In this document: positions 7,541-16,740 of the stretch, piece after piece
Layout of the letters: each line of letters opens with the position of its first letter
How positions within the stretch are numbered: the first letter of the stretch is position 1
Source: Acholeplasmataceae bacterium UBA6190
GTDB taxonomy: Bacteria > Bacillota_I > Bacilli_A > Acholeplasmatales > Acholeplasmataceae
Reading direction: 5' to 3'
DNA length: 44,606 nucleotides
NCBI GenBank assembly: GCA_002422045.1
Contig: DITG01000039.1
Span: 219 to 44,824, forward strand
Notes under the pieces: generated by a model
Told to the model about the DNA's origin: nothing
The model's database searches: none
Seen by the model: the letters and a program-made list of their open reading frames with translations, nothing else
Position numbers and translations under genes: made by a program

Positions 7541-7675
7541 TTAGACAGTTAATTCTGCGCGGCCTTTCAATCTGCGACGAGCGAGTGTGCGACGACCACC
7601 AGCAGTAGACATTCTTGCTCTGAATCCGTGAGTCTTGACGCGCTTCAGCTTACTTGGTTGATATGTTCTTTTCAC
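7541..7675 (-). CDS. rpmH: 50S ribosomal protein L34
   Basis: A 44-residue basic component of the large ribosomal subunit beginning (M)KRTYQPSKLKRVKTHGF and ending LKGRAELTV, near-universal L34 sequence and length. The start is GTG at 7675, eight bases after AAGGTGG. Longer readings back to 7741 would add residues never found in L34, so I reject them. As in most bacteria it sits beside oriC and is divergent from dnaA. A terminator-like hairpin separates it from rnpA. Confidence 0.97.
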   Translation of the reverse strand: MKRTYQPSKLKRVKTHGFRARMSTAGGRRTLARRRLKGRAELTV

Positions 7676-7741
7676 AAATAAAACCACCTTTCTTGCGAAA
7701 CCATGCTTTTTAATTATATATAAAGACCCATTTTTTGTCAA

Positions 7742-8059
7742 CCATAAACTTTACTTTTCCATTAAAAAGCGCATGCATACGCGAATGATGATTTTCATGA
7801 TGTTTTTTCAGATGTCTTTCAGTTAATAAAAACGTCATCATTTGTGGATAACTTAGTCACAATTTTGTGGAAATGTGGGTAAAAGAACAAACATCAATAA
7901 TCGCTTCATAAAGGCCACAACGCAATGCACTTTCCCACATTTTGCACACAATCCCACATTGTCATCATAAAGTTATCCACAAAAACTGTTGATAAGTTTA
8001 TACGGTTGTATTTCGTCTTGTGTGTTATCATATTTCCATAAGAATCAAGGGGTACACAC
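7742..8059. other. Replication origin oriC (rpmH-dnaA intergenic region)
   Basis: This 318-base gap holds no gene. It has two perfect DnaA boxes, TGTGGATAA (7843-7851, minus) and TTATCCACA (7973-7981, plus). Two more differ by one base: TGTGGGTAA (7874-7882) and TGTTGATAA (7987-7995). Several weaker CCCACA repeats lie at about 7932-7958. AT-rich stretches at 7742-7835 could be the unwinding element, but none stands out as a classic DnaA-trio array. The rpmH/dnaA divergence and the strand switch of genes here both support an origin. Confidence 0.88.
8006..8034 (+). promoter_or_regulatory. Probable dnaA promoter
   Basis: TTGTAT (about 8006-8011), a 17-base spacer and CATATT (about 8029-8034) lie 25-50 bases before dnaA, downstream of two DnaA boxes. 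This fits the usual autoregulation of dnaA by DnaA. The -10 is imperfect and positions are approximate. Confidence 0.5.
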
Positions 8060-9424
8060 ATGAATACATACGACCTGCTCTGGCAGAAAATATTGGCCGA
8101 GTTAGAGATCATTTTCAACGAAGAAACATACGCTGAACTTTTTGAACCGCTCAAGAGTACTCACAAGTACGCCAACGACCATGTTTATGTCTTGGTCCAG
8201 AGCGAATTCATCAAAAACAGAATCAACAGAATGTATCTGACGAAGATCAATGATCTCGCAACAAAATTTAATAAATCACCGATTCGCTTCAAGTTTGTTA
8301 CACAATCAGAATTGCTGCCTGAAGAAACGCTCATCAGCCCCGAACGTAACCTGAATTTGAAGTATCGACCAGGCAATTTGAATGCTACCTACACCTTTGA
8401 TAATTTTGTTGTTGGCAAATCCAATATGTTTGCTTTCAGAATGGCAATGAAAGTCGCGGATCAACCTGGTGCAGTTGCCAATCCACTCTATATTTTCGGA
8501 GATGTGGGATTGGGTAAAACTCACTTGATGCAAGCCATCGGTAACTACATTTTGGATCAGGATATCAATCAGAAAGTGCTTTATGTCAAAGCTGATGGAT
8601 TCATTGAAGACTTCGCTAACTTGTTAAAGAAGGAAAAAATGGAAGACTTCAACGCAAAATATAGGGATATCGATGTACTCTTGGTCGATGACATCCAAAT
8701 CATGGGTGGTGCAACCAAAACACAGATGGAATTCTTCAAATTGTTCGATTATCTCTATCAGCAAAACAAACAAATCGTCATCACATCAGATAAGCCCGCA
8801 TCAGAACTGAAAAACATCATGACCCGTCTGACTTCTCGTTTTGAAGTCGGCCTCACCGTCGATATTCAAGTCCCCGATCTAGAGCATCGTATCGAGATTT
8901 TGAAGCGTAAACTTGCTTCGGAATCTTCAGATATCCATGATATACCTGTTGAAGTTTTAGACTTTATCGCATCCTCTTTTGTTACAAACATCAGAGAGCT
9001 TGAAGGTGCCTTGAAACGTGTGTTATTCTATTGTCTGACCAACAACCTAGATCTGTCGATAGAAAGCGTCAATGAGGCTCTGGAACCCCTCTTGAAAACC
9101 AAGAGAAAAAGCGATTCACTCAATGAAAATAACTACGACAGAATTCAATCGGTTGTCAGTGATTTCTATGGTATAACCCTTGAAGATTTGATTGGTAAAA
9201 AACGACATACAAAGTATATTCTCCCACGTCATATCGCAATGTATCTGATCAAAAGCAGATATAACATACCCTATAAGACGATCGGTAACTTATTTGGTGA
9301 CAGAGATCATTCCACAGTGCTTGCTGCCTGTGAAAAGATTGAAAATGATATCAAACAAGATCCTTCCATGAAGATTGCAATCGATACTTTGATCAAAAAA
9401 ATAGATGCGTTTAATAAAAAATAA
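8060..9424 (+). CDS. dnaA: Chromosomal replication initiator protein DnaA
   Basis: Binds DnaA boxes in oriC, melts the origin and recruits the helicase. All four domains are seen in 454 residues. They are the N-terminal helicase/SirA-interaction domain (about 1-80), a short linker (about 80-110), the AAA+ ATPase and the C-terminal box-binding domain. The ATPase contains YTFDNFVVGKSNMFA, Walker A GDVGLGKTHL and Walker B VLLVDDIQIM. The C-terminal domain has PRHIAMYLIKSRYNIPYKTIG and the signature FGDRDHSTVLAAC. ATG 8060 follows AAGGGG by seven bases. It is probably autoregulated through boxes in the upstream gap. Confidence 0.98.
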   Translation: MNTYDLLWQKILAELEIIFNEETYAELFEPLKSTHKYANDHVYVLVQSEFIKNRINRMYLTKINDLATKFNKSPIRFKFVTQSELLPEETLISPERNLNLKYRPGNLNATYTFDNFVVGKSNMFAFRMAMKVADQPGAVANPLYIFGDVGLGKTHLMQAIGNYILDQDINQKVLYVKADGFIEDFANLLKKEKMEDFNAKYRDIDVLLVDDIQIMGGATKTQMEFFKLFDYLYQQNKQIVITSDKPASELKNIMTRLTSRFEVGLTVDIQVPDLEHRIEILKRKLASESSDIHDIPVEVLDFIASSFVTNIRELEGALKRVLFYCLTNNLDLSIESVNEALEPLLKTKRKSDSLNENNYDRIQSVVSDFYGITLEDLIGKKRHTKYILPRHIAMYLIKSRYNIPYKTIGNLFGDRDHSTVLAACEKIENDIKQDPSMKIAIDTLIKKIDAFNKK

Positions 9425-9435
9425 CTGTGTCTAGA

Positions 9436-9456
9436 TTGTTGGAAATATGGTATAAT
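9436..9456 (+). promoter_or_regulatory. Promoter of dnaN (extended -10)
   Basis: TGGTATAAT (9448-9456) is an extended -10 with no strong -35. It lies about 95 bases before dnaN, and a DnaA box sits between it and the gene, so DnaA could modulate dnaN. Confidence 0.55.
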
Positions 9457-9477
9457 TATAGCGGTATGAAGCCTTTA

Positions 9478-9498
9478 TGGGTTTTATCCACAAACCCA
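9478..9498. repeat. Hairpin carrying a perfect DnaA box between dnaA and dnaN
   Basis: TGGGTTT (9478-9484) and AAACCCA (9492-9498) are perfect inverted repeats around TATCCAC, so the DnaA box TTATCCACA (9484-9492) forms the loop and its edges. It may be a second origin sub-region, as in bipartite Bacillus-type origins, or a DnaA control site for dnaN. Confidence 0.7.
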
Positions 9499-9552
9499 CA
9501 ATTGTAACAACAATATTTAAAGATAAATTAAAGAAGTAAAAGGAGCCCGCAT

Positions 9553-10683
9553 ATGATTTTTAGTGTCGATAGAGACGTCTTACTTAACCAACTGTTAATT
9601 ATCCAAAAAGGATTACCAGCCAAAACACCACTACCCATCTTATATGCAGTTAAGTTTGAGGTTAACGAAGATCACATGCTGCTGACATCAAGTAATACCG
9701 ATGTCGCTATTCAAGTGCTCATCGACGATCACTCACTGTCCATCAAAGAACCAGGTAAGGTTGCTATACCAGGTAAATATTTGATTGAAATCATTCGTAA
9801 GGTCACTTCTCACAAAATTGAGTTTGCGTTGATAGAAGATAAACTGATTGTCATCAAAGCTGATCGCTCTGAATTCAAACTGAGATTGATGGATGTCGAA
9901 GATTATCCTGAAATCGACTTCCTTGATTTGGATGATCCAATCGTATTGGACAGCCAACTGATCAAATCCATCATCAAAGAAACTAACTTTGCAACTGCTT
10001 CTTCTGAAAAAAGACCTATCTTAACTGGTGTCAATTTCAAATATTTAGATAACCACCTTTATTGTGTGGCAACCGACAGTTACAGACTTTCTCAGAAAAA
10101 TGTCAAATTAAGAACGCATAGCAAAACATTTGATATCGTCATCCCAAACAAGAGTCTTGAAGAGTTAAGCAAGATCTTAGATGGATTTAACGATGATGTC
10201 GAGTTATTCATCAATCCAAACAAAGTCTTGTTTAAGATGAACAAAATTCTATTCCAAACGAGATTGCTTGAAGGTACCTATCCAGATACACTGAGAATCA
10301 TTCCTACAGAATTCCCAGTCATCATTCCATTTAACAAGGAAGAATTGCTTGCAGCTGTTGAACGCGTCTCCTTACTTTCCCCAAGAGACCGTGAAACCAA
10401 CTACAATATCATCAAGTTGAGTTTACGCCAAGACAAGATTGTTGAGATCAGTTCAACCAACAATGAAGTCGGGGATGCCAATGAAGAAATCATCCCGTCA
10501 TCTGACGTTTTAGGACCTGTCATTAAGATCGCATTTTCATCCAGATACCTGGTTGAAGCACTCAAATCATTTGGTTCTAGCGAAGTGCTCCTTCAGTTTG
10601 CAGGAGAGGTCAAACCCTTCGTCATCAAAGGGAATTTAGATGCCGATCTGCTTCATCTGATTTTACCGGTACGTATTGACTAA
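9553..10683 (+). CDS. dnaN: DNA polymerase III sliding clamp, beta subunit
   Basis: A ring-shaped dimer that tethers the replicative polymerase to DNA. The 376 residues show the three repeated clamp domains, with markers PLPILYAVKFEV, GKVAIPGKYLIEIIRK, KRPILTGVNFKY, CVATDSYRLSQKN and the C-terminal VKPFVIKG and HLILPVRI. ATG 9553 is preceded by AAAGGAG at seven bases. It has its own promoter region after dnaA and a strong terminator right after it, so the downstream yaaA-recF-gyrBA unit is started separately. Confidence 0.98.
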   Translation: MIFSVDRDVLLNQLLIIQKGLPAKTPLPILYAVKFEVNEDHMLLTSSNTDVAIQVLIDDHSLSIKEPGKVAIPGKYLIEIIRKVTSHKIEFALIEDKLIVIKADRSEFKLRLMDVEDYPEIDFLDLDDPIVLDSQLIKSIIKETNFATASSEKRPILTGVNFKYLDNHLYCVATDSYRLSQKNVKLRTHSKTFDIVIPNKSLEELSKILDGFNDDVELFINPNKVLFKMNKILFQTRLLEGTYPDTLRIIPTEFPVIIPFNKEELLAAVERVSLLSPRDRETNYNIIKLSLRQDKIVEISSTNNEVGDANEEIIPSSDVLGPVIKIAFSSRYLVEALKSFGSSEVLLQFAGEVKPFVIKGNLDADLLHLILPVRID

Positions 10684-10693
10684 TCATCTCAAA

Positions 10694-10726
10694 AAGCCTT
10701 AATTTCAAACCTAAGGCTTTTTTTTA
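10694..10726 (+). terminator. Terminator of dnaN
   Basis: AAGCCTTA (10694-10701) pairs with TAAGGCTT (10712-10719) over a ten-base loop, followed by a run of T. Confidence 0.92.
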
Positions 10727-10794
10727 TATCCATACGAACCGATGACTTTATAGCGAAAAAAAAGTTAAAAAAGGGTATGTTTTTGCTTATATTA

Positions 10795-10803
10795 TGATAT
10801 AAT
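10795..10803 (+). promoter_or_regulatory. Extended -10 promoter for yaaA-recF-gyrB-gyrA
   Basis: TGATATAAT ends 25 bases before the yaaA start and follows the dnaN terminator. No clear -35 is present. It probably drives the whole four-gene unit to the gyrA terminator. Confidence 0.65.
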
Positions 10804-10828
10804 ATAAAAGGAAGCAGAGGTTTATTCA

Positions 10829-11056
10829 GTGAAAAAATTCAAAATCACGACAGAGTTTATCACGCTAGGGCAATTGCTCAAAGCAACAGATATCATTGGC
10901 TCCGGTGGAGAAGCTAAGTTTTTTTTATTAAGTCATGACGTCTTGGTGAATGGTGAGCGTCGGACTGAACGTGGGAAAAAACTCTACCATGGGGATCAAG
11001 TGACCTATGAAAAACAACATATTTACATCATCCATGATCCGAAAACTGAGTCTTAA
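10829..11056 (+). CDS. yaaA: S4-domain RNA-binding protein YaaA (RlbA-like)
   Basis: A 75-residue single S4 domain: FITLGQLLKATDIIGSGGEAKFFL and later VLVNGERRTERGKKLYHGDQV are characteristic of the YaaA family. That family is found between dnaN and recF in Firmicutes and linked to the 50S ribosome (family knowledge). The start is GTG 10829, eight bases after AGAGG. It overlaps recF by 23 bases, suggesting translational coupling. Confidence 0.92.
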   Translation: MKKFKITTEFITLGQLLKATDIIGSGGEAKFFLLSHDVLVNGERRTERGKKLYHGDQVTYEKQHIYIIHDPKTES

Positions 11057-12062
11057 AAACTTCAGGAATCATGCAACACTGGACTTGAATTTCGATCAAC
11101 CATTCGTCTACATTCATGGTGCTAATGGCAGCGGAAAAACCAGTATTTTGGAAAGTATCTATTTCTTGGCAACCACGAAATCCCATCGCACCAGCGAAGA
11201 AAAAGAATTAATCAAGCGTGGTGAATCATTCGCTCAGGTCAAACTGCATACAGTTGATGAACGCTATGATATCGTTTTATCAAAGACTGGAAAACGTGCG
11301 TCGATCAATAGTGTGGAAAAAAGAAAACTTTCTGATTACATCGGACACCTGCGTGTTGTGATGTTTGCCCCGGAAGATTTGGACCTCATCAAAGGATCAC
11401 CCCAAGATCGAAGACAGTTTCTTGATCTTGAATGGATGCAACTCAATAAGACGTATTTGAGACAACTCAATACCTATAAGCATATCTTGAAGCAGCGTAA
11501 CAGTCTCTTGAAGAAGATCGGTATCGAGGATGATTATATGTTTTTGAATATTTTAGGTGATCAGCTGTTTGAATCTGGATCTGAGATCATTTCAGAACGC
11601 AGACAGTTCATCACAGAACTCAATGACTACTTCAAAACAGTATATGCACGCTTCTCTTCACATCAGGTCAGTCTGCTTTACCAACCTGATCAGGATGAAA
11701 AAGGATTCAGACATTATCTTTCCAAGCAACAGAAACATGATATTCTGTATCAATCGACTTCTGCAGGACCCCACAGAGATGACTTCTCCATCGATTTCAA
11801 CGGGTTTGATGCCAAGAGTTATGCATCCCAAGGAGAACAGCGATTAATCGTTATAGCCCTCAAATTAGCGCTCTTAAGACTGATTGAGGCAAGGTCTGGT
11901 AAACAAGTCATACTCTTGCTTGATGATGTCTTGAGCGAACTGGATCAAGAGAAACAAAATATTTTTTTAGAACAACTACCCAAAGAACATCAAATCATCA
12001 TGAACAGTGCACTGCCGATTGAAGGCACCCACATTCAGATGATCCACTTGAAAAAGGAGTGA
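11034..12062 (+). CDS. recF: DNA replication and repair protein RecF
   Basis: An SMC-like ATPase that helps load RecA at gapped DNA through RecOR. The 342 residues include MIRKLSLKNFRNH at the N-terminus, Walker A HGANGSGKTSILESIYFL, FAPEDLDLIKGSPQDRRQFLD, the ABC-type signature SQGEQRLIVIALKLALL and Walker B VILLLDDVLSELD. I choose ATG 11034 because the family begins directly with this beta strand; ATG 11007 would add nine unrelated residues. Neither has a good ribosome site, fitting coupling to yaaA. It is followed by gyrB after 4 bases. Confidence 0.96.
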   Translation: MIRKLSLKNFRNHATLDLNFDQPFVYIHGANGSGKTSILESIYFLATTKSHRTSEEKELIKRGESFAQVKLHTVDERYDIVLSKTGKRASINSVEKRKLSDYIGHLRVVMFAPEDLDLIKGSPQDRRQFLDLEWMQLNKTYLRQLNTYKHILKQRNSLLKKIGIEDDYMFLNILGDQLFESGSEIISERRQFITELNDYFKTVYARFSSHQVSLLYQPDQDEKGFRHYLSKQQKHDILYQSTSAGPHRDDFSIDFNGFDAKSYASQGEQRLIVIALKLALLRLIEARSGKQVILLLDDVLSELDQEKQNIFLEQLPKEHQIIMNSALPIEGTHIQMIHLKKE

Positions 12063-12066
12063 CACC

Positions 12067-13962
12067 ATGTCCAATTATGATGCATCGAATATTCAAATCC
12101 TAGAAGGTCTTGAGGCGGTCAGAAAACGCCCCGGCATGTACATTGGTAGTACAGGTGCCAGAGGATTACACCATCTGGTCTGGGAAATCGTCGACAACTC
12201 GATCGATGAAGCGCTTGGCGGATATGCAACCGTCATTCATTTGGAGTTGCTCAAAGGCGAAATCGTACGCGTGACCGATGACGGACGCGGTATTCCTGTT
12301 GACCTGCACCCAAAAACCAACAGACCTGCGGTGGAAACCATTTTGACAACGCTCCATTCAGGCGGAAAGTTTGATGGACAGTCGTATAAAGTATCTGGAG
12401 GATTGCACGGTGTCGGCGCTTCTGTCGTCAATGCGCTTTCTGAATGGTATCTGGTGGAAATACACAGAAATAACAAGAGTTACCAGCAGCGTTATGAACG
12501 CGGTATTCCGGTCACGGATGTCGATATCGTTGGAGAGTCTGTCCATACAGGGACTGTCGTGACATTCAAAGCTGACCATCTGGTCTTCACAGAAACCACA
12601 GTCTATGACTATGAAATACTCAGAAACAGAATTCAACAACTCGCGTTTTTGAATAAGGGAATCAAGATTACAATCAGTGATCTCAGAGGTGAAGTGCCGA
12701 TTGAAAACACCTATCACTATGAAGGTGGTATTGTTGAATATATCAGTTTCTTGAATACGGGCAAAGGCAAGATCAACCATGACATTTTGTACATTGATAA
12801 AGAAGTCGATGGGGTCACTTTAGATATCGCACTTCAATACAATGATTCATACGCAACGAATTTATACTCATTTGCCAACAATATTCCAACACATGAAGGT
12901 GGGATGCATGAAGACGGATTCAAACTTGCACTCACACGTGTCTTGAACAAGTACGCTTCGGAAAATGGCATGCTGAAGAAAGATGATTCCTTCCTCGGTG
13001 AAGATACCAGAGAAGGATTGACAACGATTGTCTCCATCAAGCACCCCAATCCTCAGTTTGAAGGTCAGACAAAGACCAAACTGGGTAACCCTGAAGTCAG
13101 ACAGATCACCAGCCAAATCTTCGGAGACGGTCTGGAACGCTTTTTACAGGAAAACCCGAATGATGCCAAAGCCATCATTGAAAAATGTCTCATGGCGTCA
13201 CGTGCACGCATCGCAGCGAAAAAGGCGAGAGAAGCGACACGTCGGAAATCACCGCTTGATGCGCTTGGATTTGCATCAAAACTTGCAGATTGCAGAAGTA
13301 AAGATCCTGCGGTCTCTGAAATCTATATCGTCGAAGGTGATTCTGCCGGTGGATCCGCTAAACAAGGCAGAGAATCAGAATATCAAGCAATCTTGCCGCT
13401 TCGTGGTAAGGTATTGAACGTCGAAAAAGCGCGTTTGGACAAAATTTTGAGCAACAAGGAAATCTTATCGCTCATCCAAGCACTCGGCACGGGCATCGGT
13501 GAAGAGTTTGATGCCAAGAATTCACGTTATCATAAAGTCGTCATCATGACCGATGCCGATATCGATGGTGCGCATATTCGTACACTGCTTCTGACATTCT
13601 TCTTCAGATACATGAAACCTCTGATTGACTTAGGCTATGTCTTCATTGCACAGCCACCGCTTTATAAGGTCCAGGCAGGTAAAAAAGTGGAGTATGTCTA
13701 TTCGGATGAAGGATTGCAAAGAGCACTCGAAGAGATGGGTGGACGACCCAATATTCAACGCTACAAAGGTCTTGGTGAAATGAATCCGGAACAACTCTGG
13801 GAAACCACCATGGATCCTGAAAATAGAACGTTACTTCAAGTTTCACTCAAGGATGCGATGGATGCCGACCAGGTATTTTCGATGCTGATGGGTGAAGAAG
13901 TCGAACCTAGAAAGCTATTCATTCAAGAAAACGCGATTTATGCGGACAATATTGACGCATAG
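12067..13962 (+). CDS. gyrB: DNA gyrase subunit B
   Basis: ATPase subunit of the enzyme that introduces negative supercoils. The 631 residues comprise a GHKL ATPase domain (VRKRPGMYIGSTGARGLHHL, DNSIDEALGGYA, DDGRGIPVDLH, SGGLHGVGASVVNAL), a transducer domain and the Toprim domain (VEGDSAGGSAKQGR, LPLRGKVLNVEKA, MTDADIDGAHIRTLLLTF). The C-terminal QRYKGLGEMNPEQLWETTM completes it. It lacks the Gram-negative insert, as expected for this group. AAGGAG precedes ATG 12067. It lies between recF and gyrA and shares their transcript. Confidence 0.98.
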   Translation: MSNYDASNIQILEGLEAVRKRPGMYIGSTGARGLHHLVWEIVDNSIDEALGGYATVIHLELLKGEIVRVTDDGRGIPVDLHPKTNRPAVETILTTLHSGGKFDGQSYKVSGGLHGVGASVVNALSEWYLVEIHRNNKSYQQRYERGIPVTDVDIVGESVHTGTVVTFKADHLVFTETTVYDYEILRNRIQQLAFLNKGIKITISDLRGEVPIENTYHYEGGIVEYISFLNTGKGKINHDILYIDKEVDGVTLDIALQYNDSYATNLYSFANNIPTHEGGMHEDGFKLALTRVLNKYASENGMLKKDDSFLGEDTREGLTTIVSIKHPNPQFEGQTKTKLGNPEVRQITSQIFGDGLERFLQENPNDAKAIIEKCLMASRARIAAKKAREATRRKSPLDALGFASKLADCRSKDPAVSEIYIVEGDSAGGSAKQGRESEYQAILPLRGKVLNVEKARLDKILSNKEILSLIQALGTGIGEEFDAKNSRYHKVVIMTDADIDGAHIRTLLLTFFFRYMKPLIDLGYVFIAQPPLYKVQAGKKVEYVYSDEGLQRALEEMGGRPNIQRYKGLGEMNPEQLWETTMDPENRTLLQVSLKDAMDADQVFSMLMGEEVEPRKLFIQENAIYADNIDA

Positions 13963-13976
13963 GAAGGAGATATCAC

Positions 13977-16607
13977 ATGGAAAATAACATCAATTCAACC
14001 AACATTTCTTCAAAAACCACTGAAGGATATGTGAAAGAAATCAATATCTCCACAGAAATGAAGACCTCATTTTTGAACTATGCGATGAGTGTCATCGTGA
14101 GTCGTGCACTGCCTGATATCAGAGATGGACTTAAACCTGTTCAGCGCAGAATTCTTTATGCCATGAATGATCTCGGTATGTCAGCGGACAAACCCCATAA
14201 AAAATCAGCGAGAATCGTCGGGGAAGTCATTGGTAAGTATCATCCTCATGGTGATTCATCCGTATATGACGCGATGGTCAGAATGGCACAGTCCTTCTCT
14301 TATCGCATGCCTTTGATTGACGGACACGGGAACTTCGGTTCTGTCGATGGCGATGGCGCAGCAGCGATGCGTTATACCGAAGCCAGAATGTCAAAGATTG
14401 CCGGTGAACTCGTCAGAGATCTCGAAAAAAACACAGTCGACTATATCGACAACTATGATGGCTCAGAACATGAACCCTCAGTGCTGCCAGCCAGATATCC
14501 GAATTTGCTCGTCAACGGTTCAACCGGGATTGCAGTCGGTATGGCAACCAATATTCCACCACACAACTTAGGCGAAGTCATCGATGGCTTGCTTGCTTAC
14601 ATGAACAATGAAGAACTGACCTCAACTGAGTTGATGGAGTTTATCAAAGGTCCAGACTTTCCAACCGGAGGTCAAATTCTAGGTTTGACTGGACTCAGAA
14701 ACGCCTATGAAACCGGCAAAGGCATCATTGCTGTTCGTGCGACCGCTGAAATTGTCACACAAAAAAACAAGAATGCGATCATCGTGACTGCGATACCCTA
14801 TCAAGTCAACAAGACGACATTGATTGAACGTATTGCGGAAATCGCGAAAGAAAAGATTGTGGAAGGCATTACCGATCTGCGTGACGAATCCAACCGTAAA
14901 GGCATGAGAATCGTCATTGAACTGAGAAGAGATGTCAACCCTCATGTCATGTTGAATAATCTCTATAAGTTCACACAGTTGCAGCAATCCTTTGGGATCA
15001 ACATGATTGCCTTGGTCAAAGGCCAACCCAAGATGGTCACCCTCAGAGATATGCTCAAGTATTATTTGGAACATCAGATTGAAGTGATCCAAAGAAGAAC
15101 GGTGTATGATCTTGAAAAAGCGGAAGCAAGACAACATATCTTAGACGGACTGGTCATTGCACTCCACGATATCGACCATGCAATCGAAATCATCAAGGCA
15201 TCCAAGACAGGTGACGAAGCCAAGGAAGCGTTGATCGAAGCTTACAAACTCACAGACATTCAAGCACGCGCCATCTTGGACATGAGATTACAGCGTTTGA
15301 CAGGATTGGAAATTGAAAAACTCGAAACCGAACTCACAGAACTGATCGTGAAGATTGCGGACTACAAAGAAATTATCGCATCACACGACAGAAAGATCGG
15401 GATCATCAGAGACGAACTCACTGAAATCAGAAATGCCTACAATGAGCCGAGACTTTCTGAAATCAATTTACACGAAGACTTATCGATTGAAAATGAAGAT
15501 CTCATTCCAGTGGAAGATGTCATCATCACAGTTACCAATAATGGATACATCAAGCGTATGAATGTTGACCACTACAAGACACAAAATCGTGGCGGTGTCG
15601 GTATGTCTGGCATCAAGGTCCATGAAGACGATTATGTCGAACATATCCTGATGACTTCAACGCATGACTACCACTTGTTCTTTACCAACAAAGGACGTGT
15701 TTACAAGATCAAGGGATACCAGATTCCAGCAGGTTCCAGACAATCCAAGGGACTTCCAATTGTCAACTTGCTCGAGTTTGACAAAGACGAAAAACTGGCT
15801 TCATTTGCAGCAGTCAAAAACTTTGATACAGATCAGGAACATCTTGTGTTTGTCACCAAAAAAGGCATCATCAAGAGAACGCTTGTCAGTGAATATCAGA
15901 ACATCAGAACCAATGGTATCAACGCAATCAACTTGAGAGAAGACGATGAACTTTTAACCGTTGCACTCACCGATGGTACCAAAGAAATCATCATGGGCGC
16001 ATCCAATGGTAAAGCCATCAGATTCGATGAAAATGATGCGAGAGCGATGGGCAGAACCACATCAGGTGTTCGCGGTATGAGTATTGGCGCGCAAGACGAA
16101 GTCGTCGGAGTTGCCATCGTTGATAACGATCAGCAAGAAATACTTGTCATTACCGAAAACGGCTTTGGTAAGCGAACAATCGTTGAGGAATACCGTAAGC
16201 AAATCCGCGGTGGCAAGGGTGTGAAGACACTGAATGTCACAGTGAAAAACGGTCGATTGTCAACACTGAGAACCGTTTCTGATGATCAGGATTTGATTGT
16301 CGTCTCTGATAAGGGCGTGGTGATTCGCACACACGTCGATCAGATTTCTCAGACCAAGAGAGCAACCCAAGGTGTACGGATCATTAGACTGAGACCCGAT
16401 CACAAAGTATCAACGATTGCACTGGTTCCAAGACAGGAAGAGATTGAAGAAGAATCCGTTGACCAGGTTCAATTCATTCAAGAAACCATCCAGGTAGGAG
16501 CAACCCGAAAAGTGGTTGAAGCTGCAGTGATGGCACCAGAAGAAATCGAAGAAGATGACAATCAAGAAGTGATCACCACCGAAAGTCTGTTTGACACCAA
16601 ATCATAA
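13977..16607 (+). CDS. gyrA: DNA gyrase subunit A
   Basis: DNA breakage-reunion subunit. There are 876 residues: winged-helix and tower domains with the catalytic Tyr in AAAMRYTEARM, and a C-terminal beta-pinwheel. The pinwheel carries the GyrA-box QNRGGVGMSG and related QIRGGKGVKT repeats, which separates gyrase from topoisomerase IV (family knowledge). The quinolone-determining stretch HPHGDSSVYDAM keeps the usual Ser and Asp seen in susceptible enzymes. The acidic tail (about residues 815-876) is long. AGGAG precedes ATG 13977, and a terminator follows at 16622. Confidence 0.98.
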   Translation: MENNINSTNISSKTTEGYVKEINISTEMKTSFLNYAMSVIVSRALPDIRDGLKPVQRRILYAMNDLGMSADKPHKKSARIVGEVIGKYHPHGDSSVYDAMVRMAQSFSYRMPLIDGHGNFGSVDGDGAAAMRYTEARMSKIAGELVRDLEKNTVDYIDNYDGSEHEPSVLPARYPNLLVNGSTGIAVGMATNIPPHNLGEVIDGLLAYMNNEELTSTELMEFIKGPDFPTGGQILGLTGLRNAYETGKGIIAVRATAEIVTQKNKNAIIVTAIPYQVNKTTLIERIAEIAKEKIVEGITDLRDESNRKGMRIVIELRRDVNPHVMLNNLYKFTQLQQSFGINMIALVKGQPKMVTLRDMLKYYLEHQIEVIQRRTVYDLEKAEARQHILDGLVIALHDIDHAIEIIKASKTGDEAKEALIEAYKLTDIQARAILDMRLQRLTGLEIEKLETELTELIVKIADYKEIIASHDRKIGIIRDELTEIRNAYNEPRLSEINLHEDLSIENEDLIPVEDVIITVTNNGYIKRMNVDHYKTQNRGGVGMSGIKVHEDDYVEHILMTSTHDYHLFFTNKGRVYKIKGYQIPAGSRQSKGLPIVNLLEFDKDEKLASFAAVKNFDTDQEHLVFVTKKGIIKRTLVSEYQNIRTNGINAINLREDDELLTVALTDGTKEIIMGASNGKAIRFDENDARAMGRTTSGVRGMSIGAQDEVVGVAIVDNDQQEILVITENGFGKRTIVEEYRKQIRGGKGVKTLNVTVKNGRLSTLRTVSDDQDLIVVSDKGVVIRTHVDQISQTKRATQGVRIIRLRPDHKVSTIALVPRQEEIEEESVDQVQFIQETIQVGATRKVVEAAVMAPEEIEEDDNQEVITTESLFDTKS

Positions 16608-16621
16608 ATCTACTGTATGAA

Positions 16622-16650
16622 GAGGACATGTGAAAACATGTTCTTTTTTT
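16622..16650 (+). terminator. Terminator of gyrA
   Basis: GGACATGT (16624-16631) pairs with ACATGTTC (16636-16643), with one G-U pair and a short loop, followed by seven T. Confidence 0.9.
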
Positions 16651-16688
16651 GACGTTCATCAGTAAAAACGGTTTCATTCATTTTAGTC

Positions 16689-16717
16689 TTCACATCTTGA
16701 TTTTTCTATGCTACAAT
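16689..16717 (+). promoter_or_regulatory. Promoter of the metNIQ riboswitch transcript
   Basis: TTCACA (16689-16694), 17 bases, TACAAT (16712-16717), with an extended TG at 16709-16710. Transcription would start just upstream of the riboswitch aptamer. Confidence 0.7.
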
Positions 16718-16740
16718 ACATGCAATTCAATCAGAATTTG

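Noticed and set aside
7910..7960. Repeated CCCACA units as a possible CRISPR-like or tandem repeat
   Set aside because: Units are short and irregularly spaced; they are better read as weak DnaA boxes.
12166..13116. Several long antisense frames opposite gyrB, and others opposite jag, yidC and gyrA
   Set aside because: They mirror codon bias of well-supported genes and lack ribosome sites or recognisable motifs.
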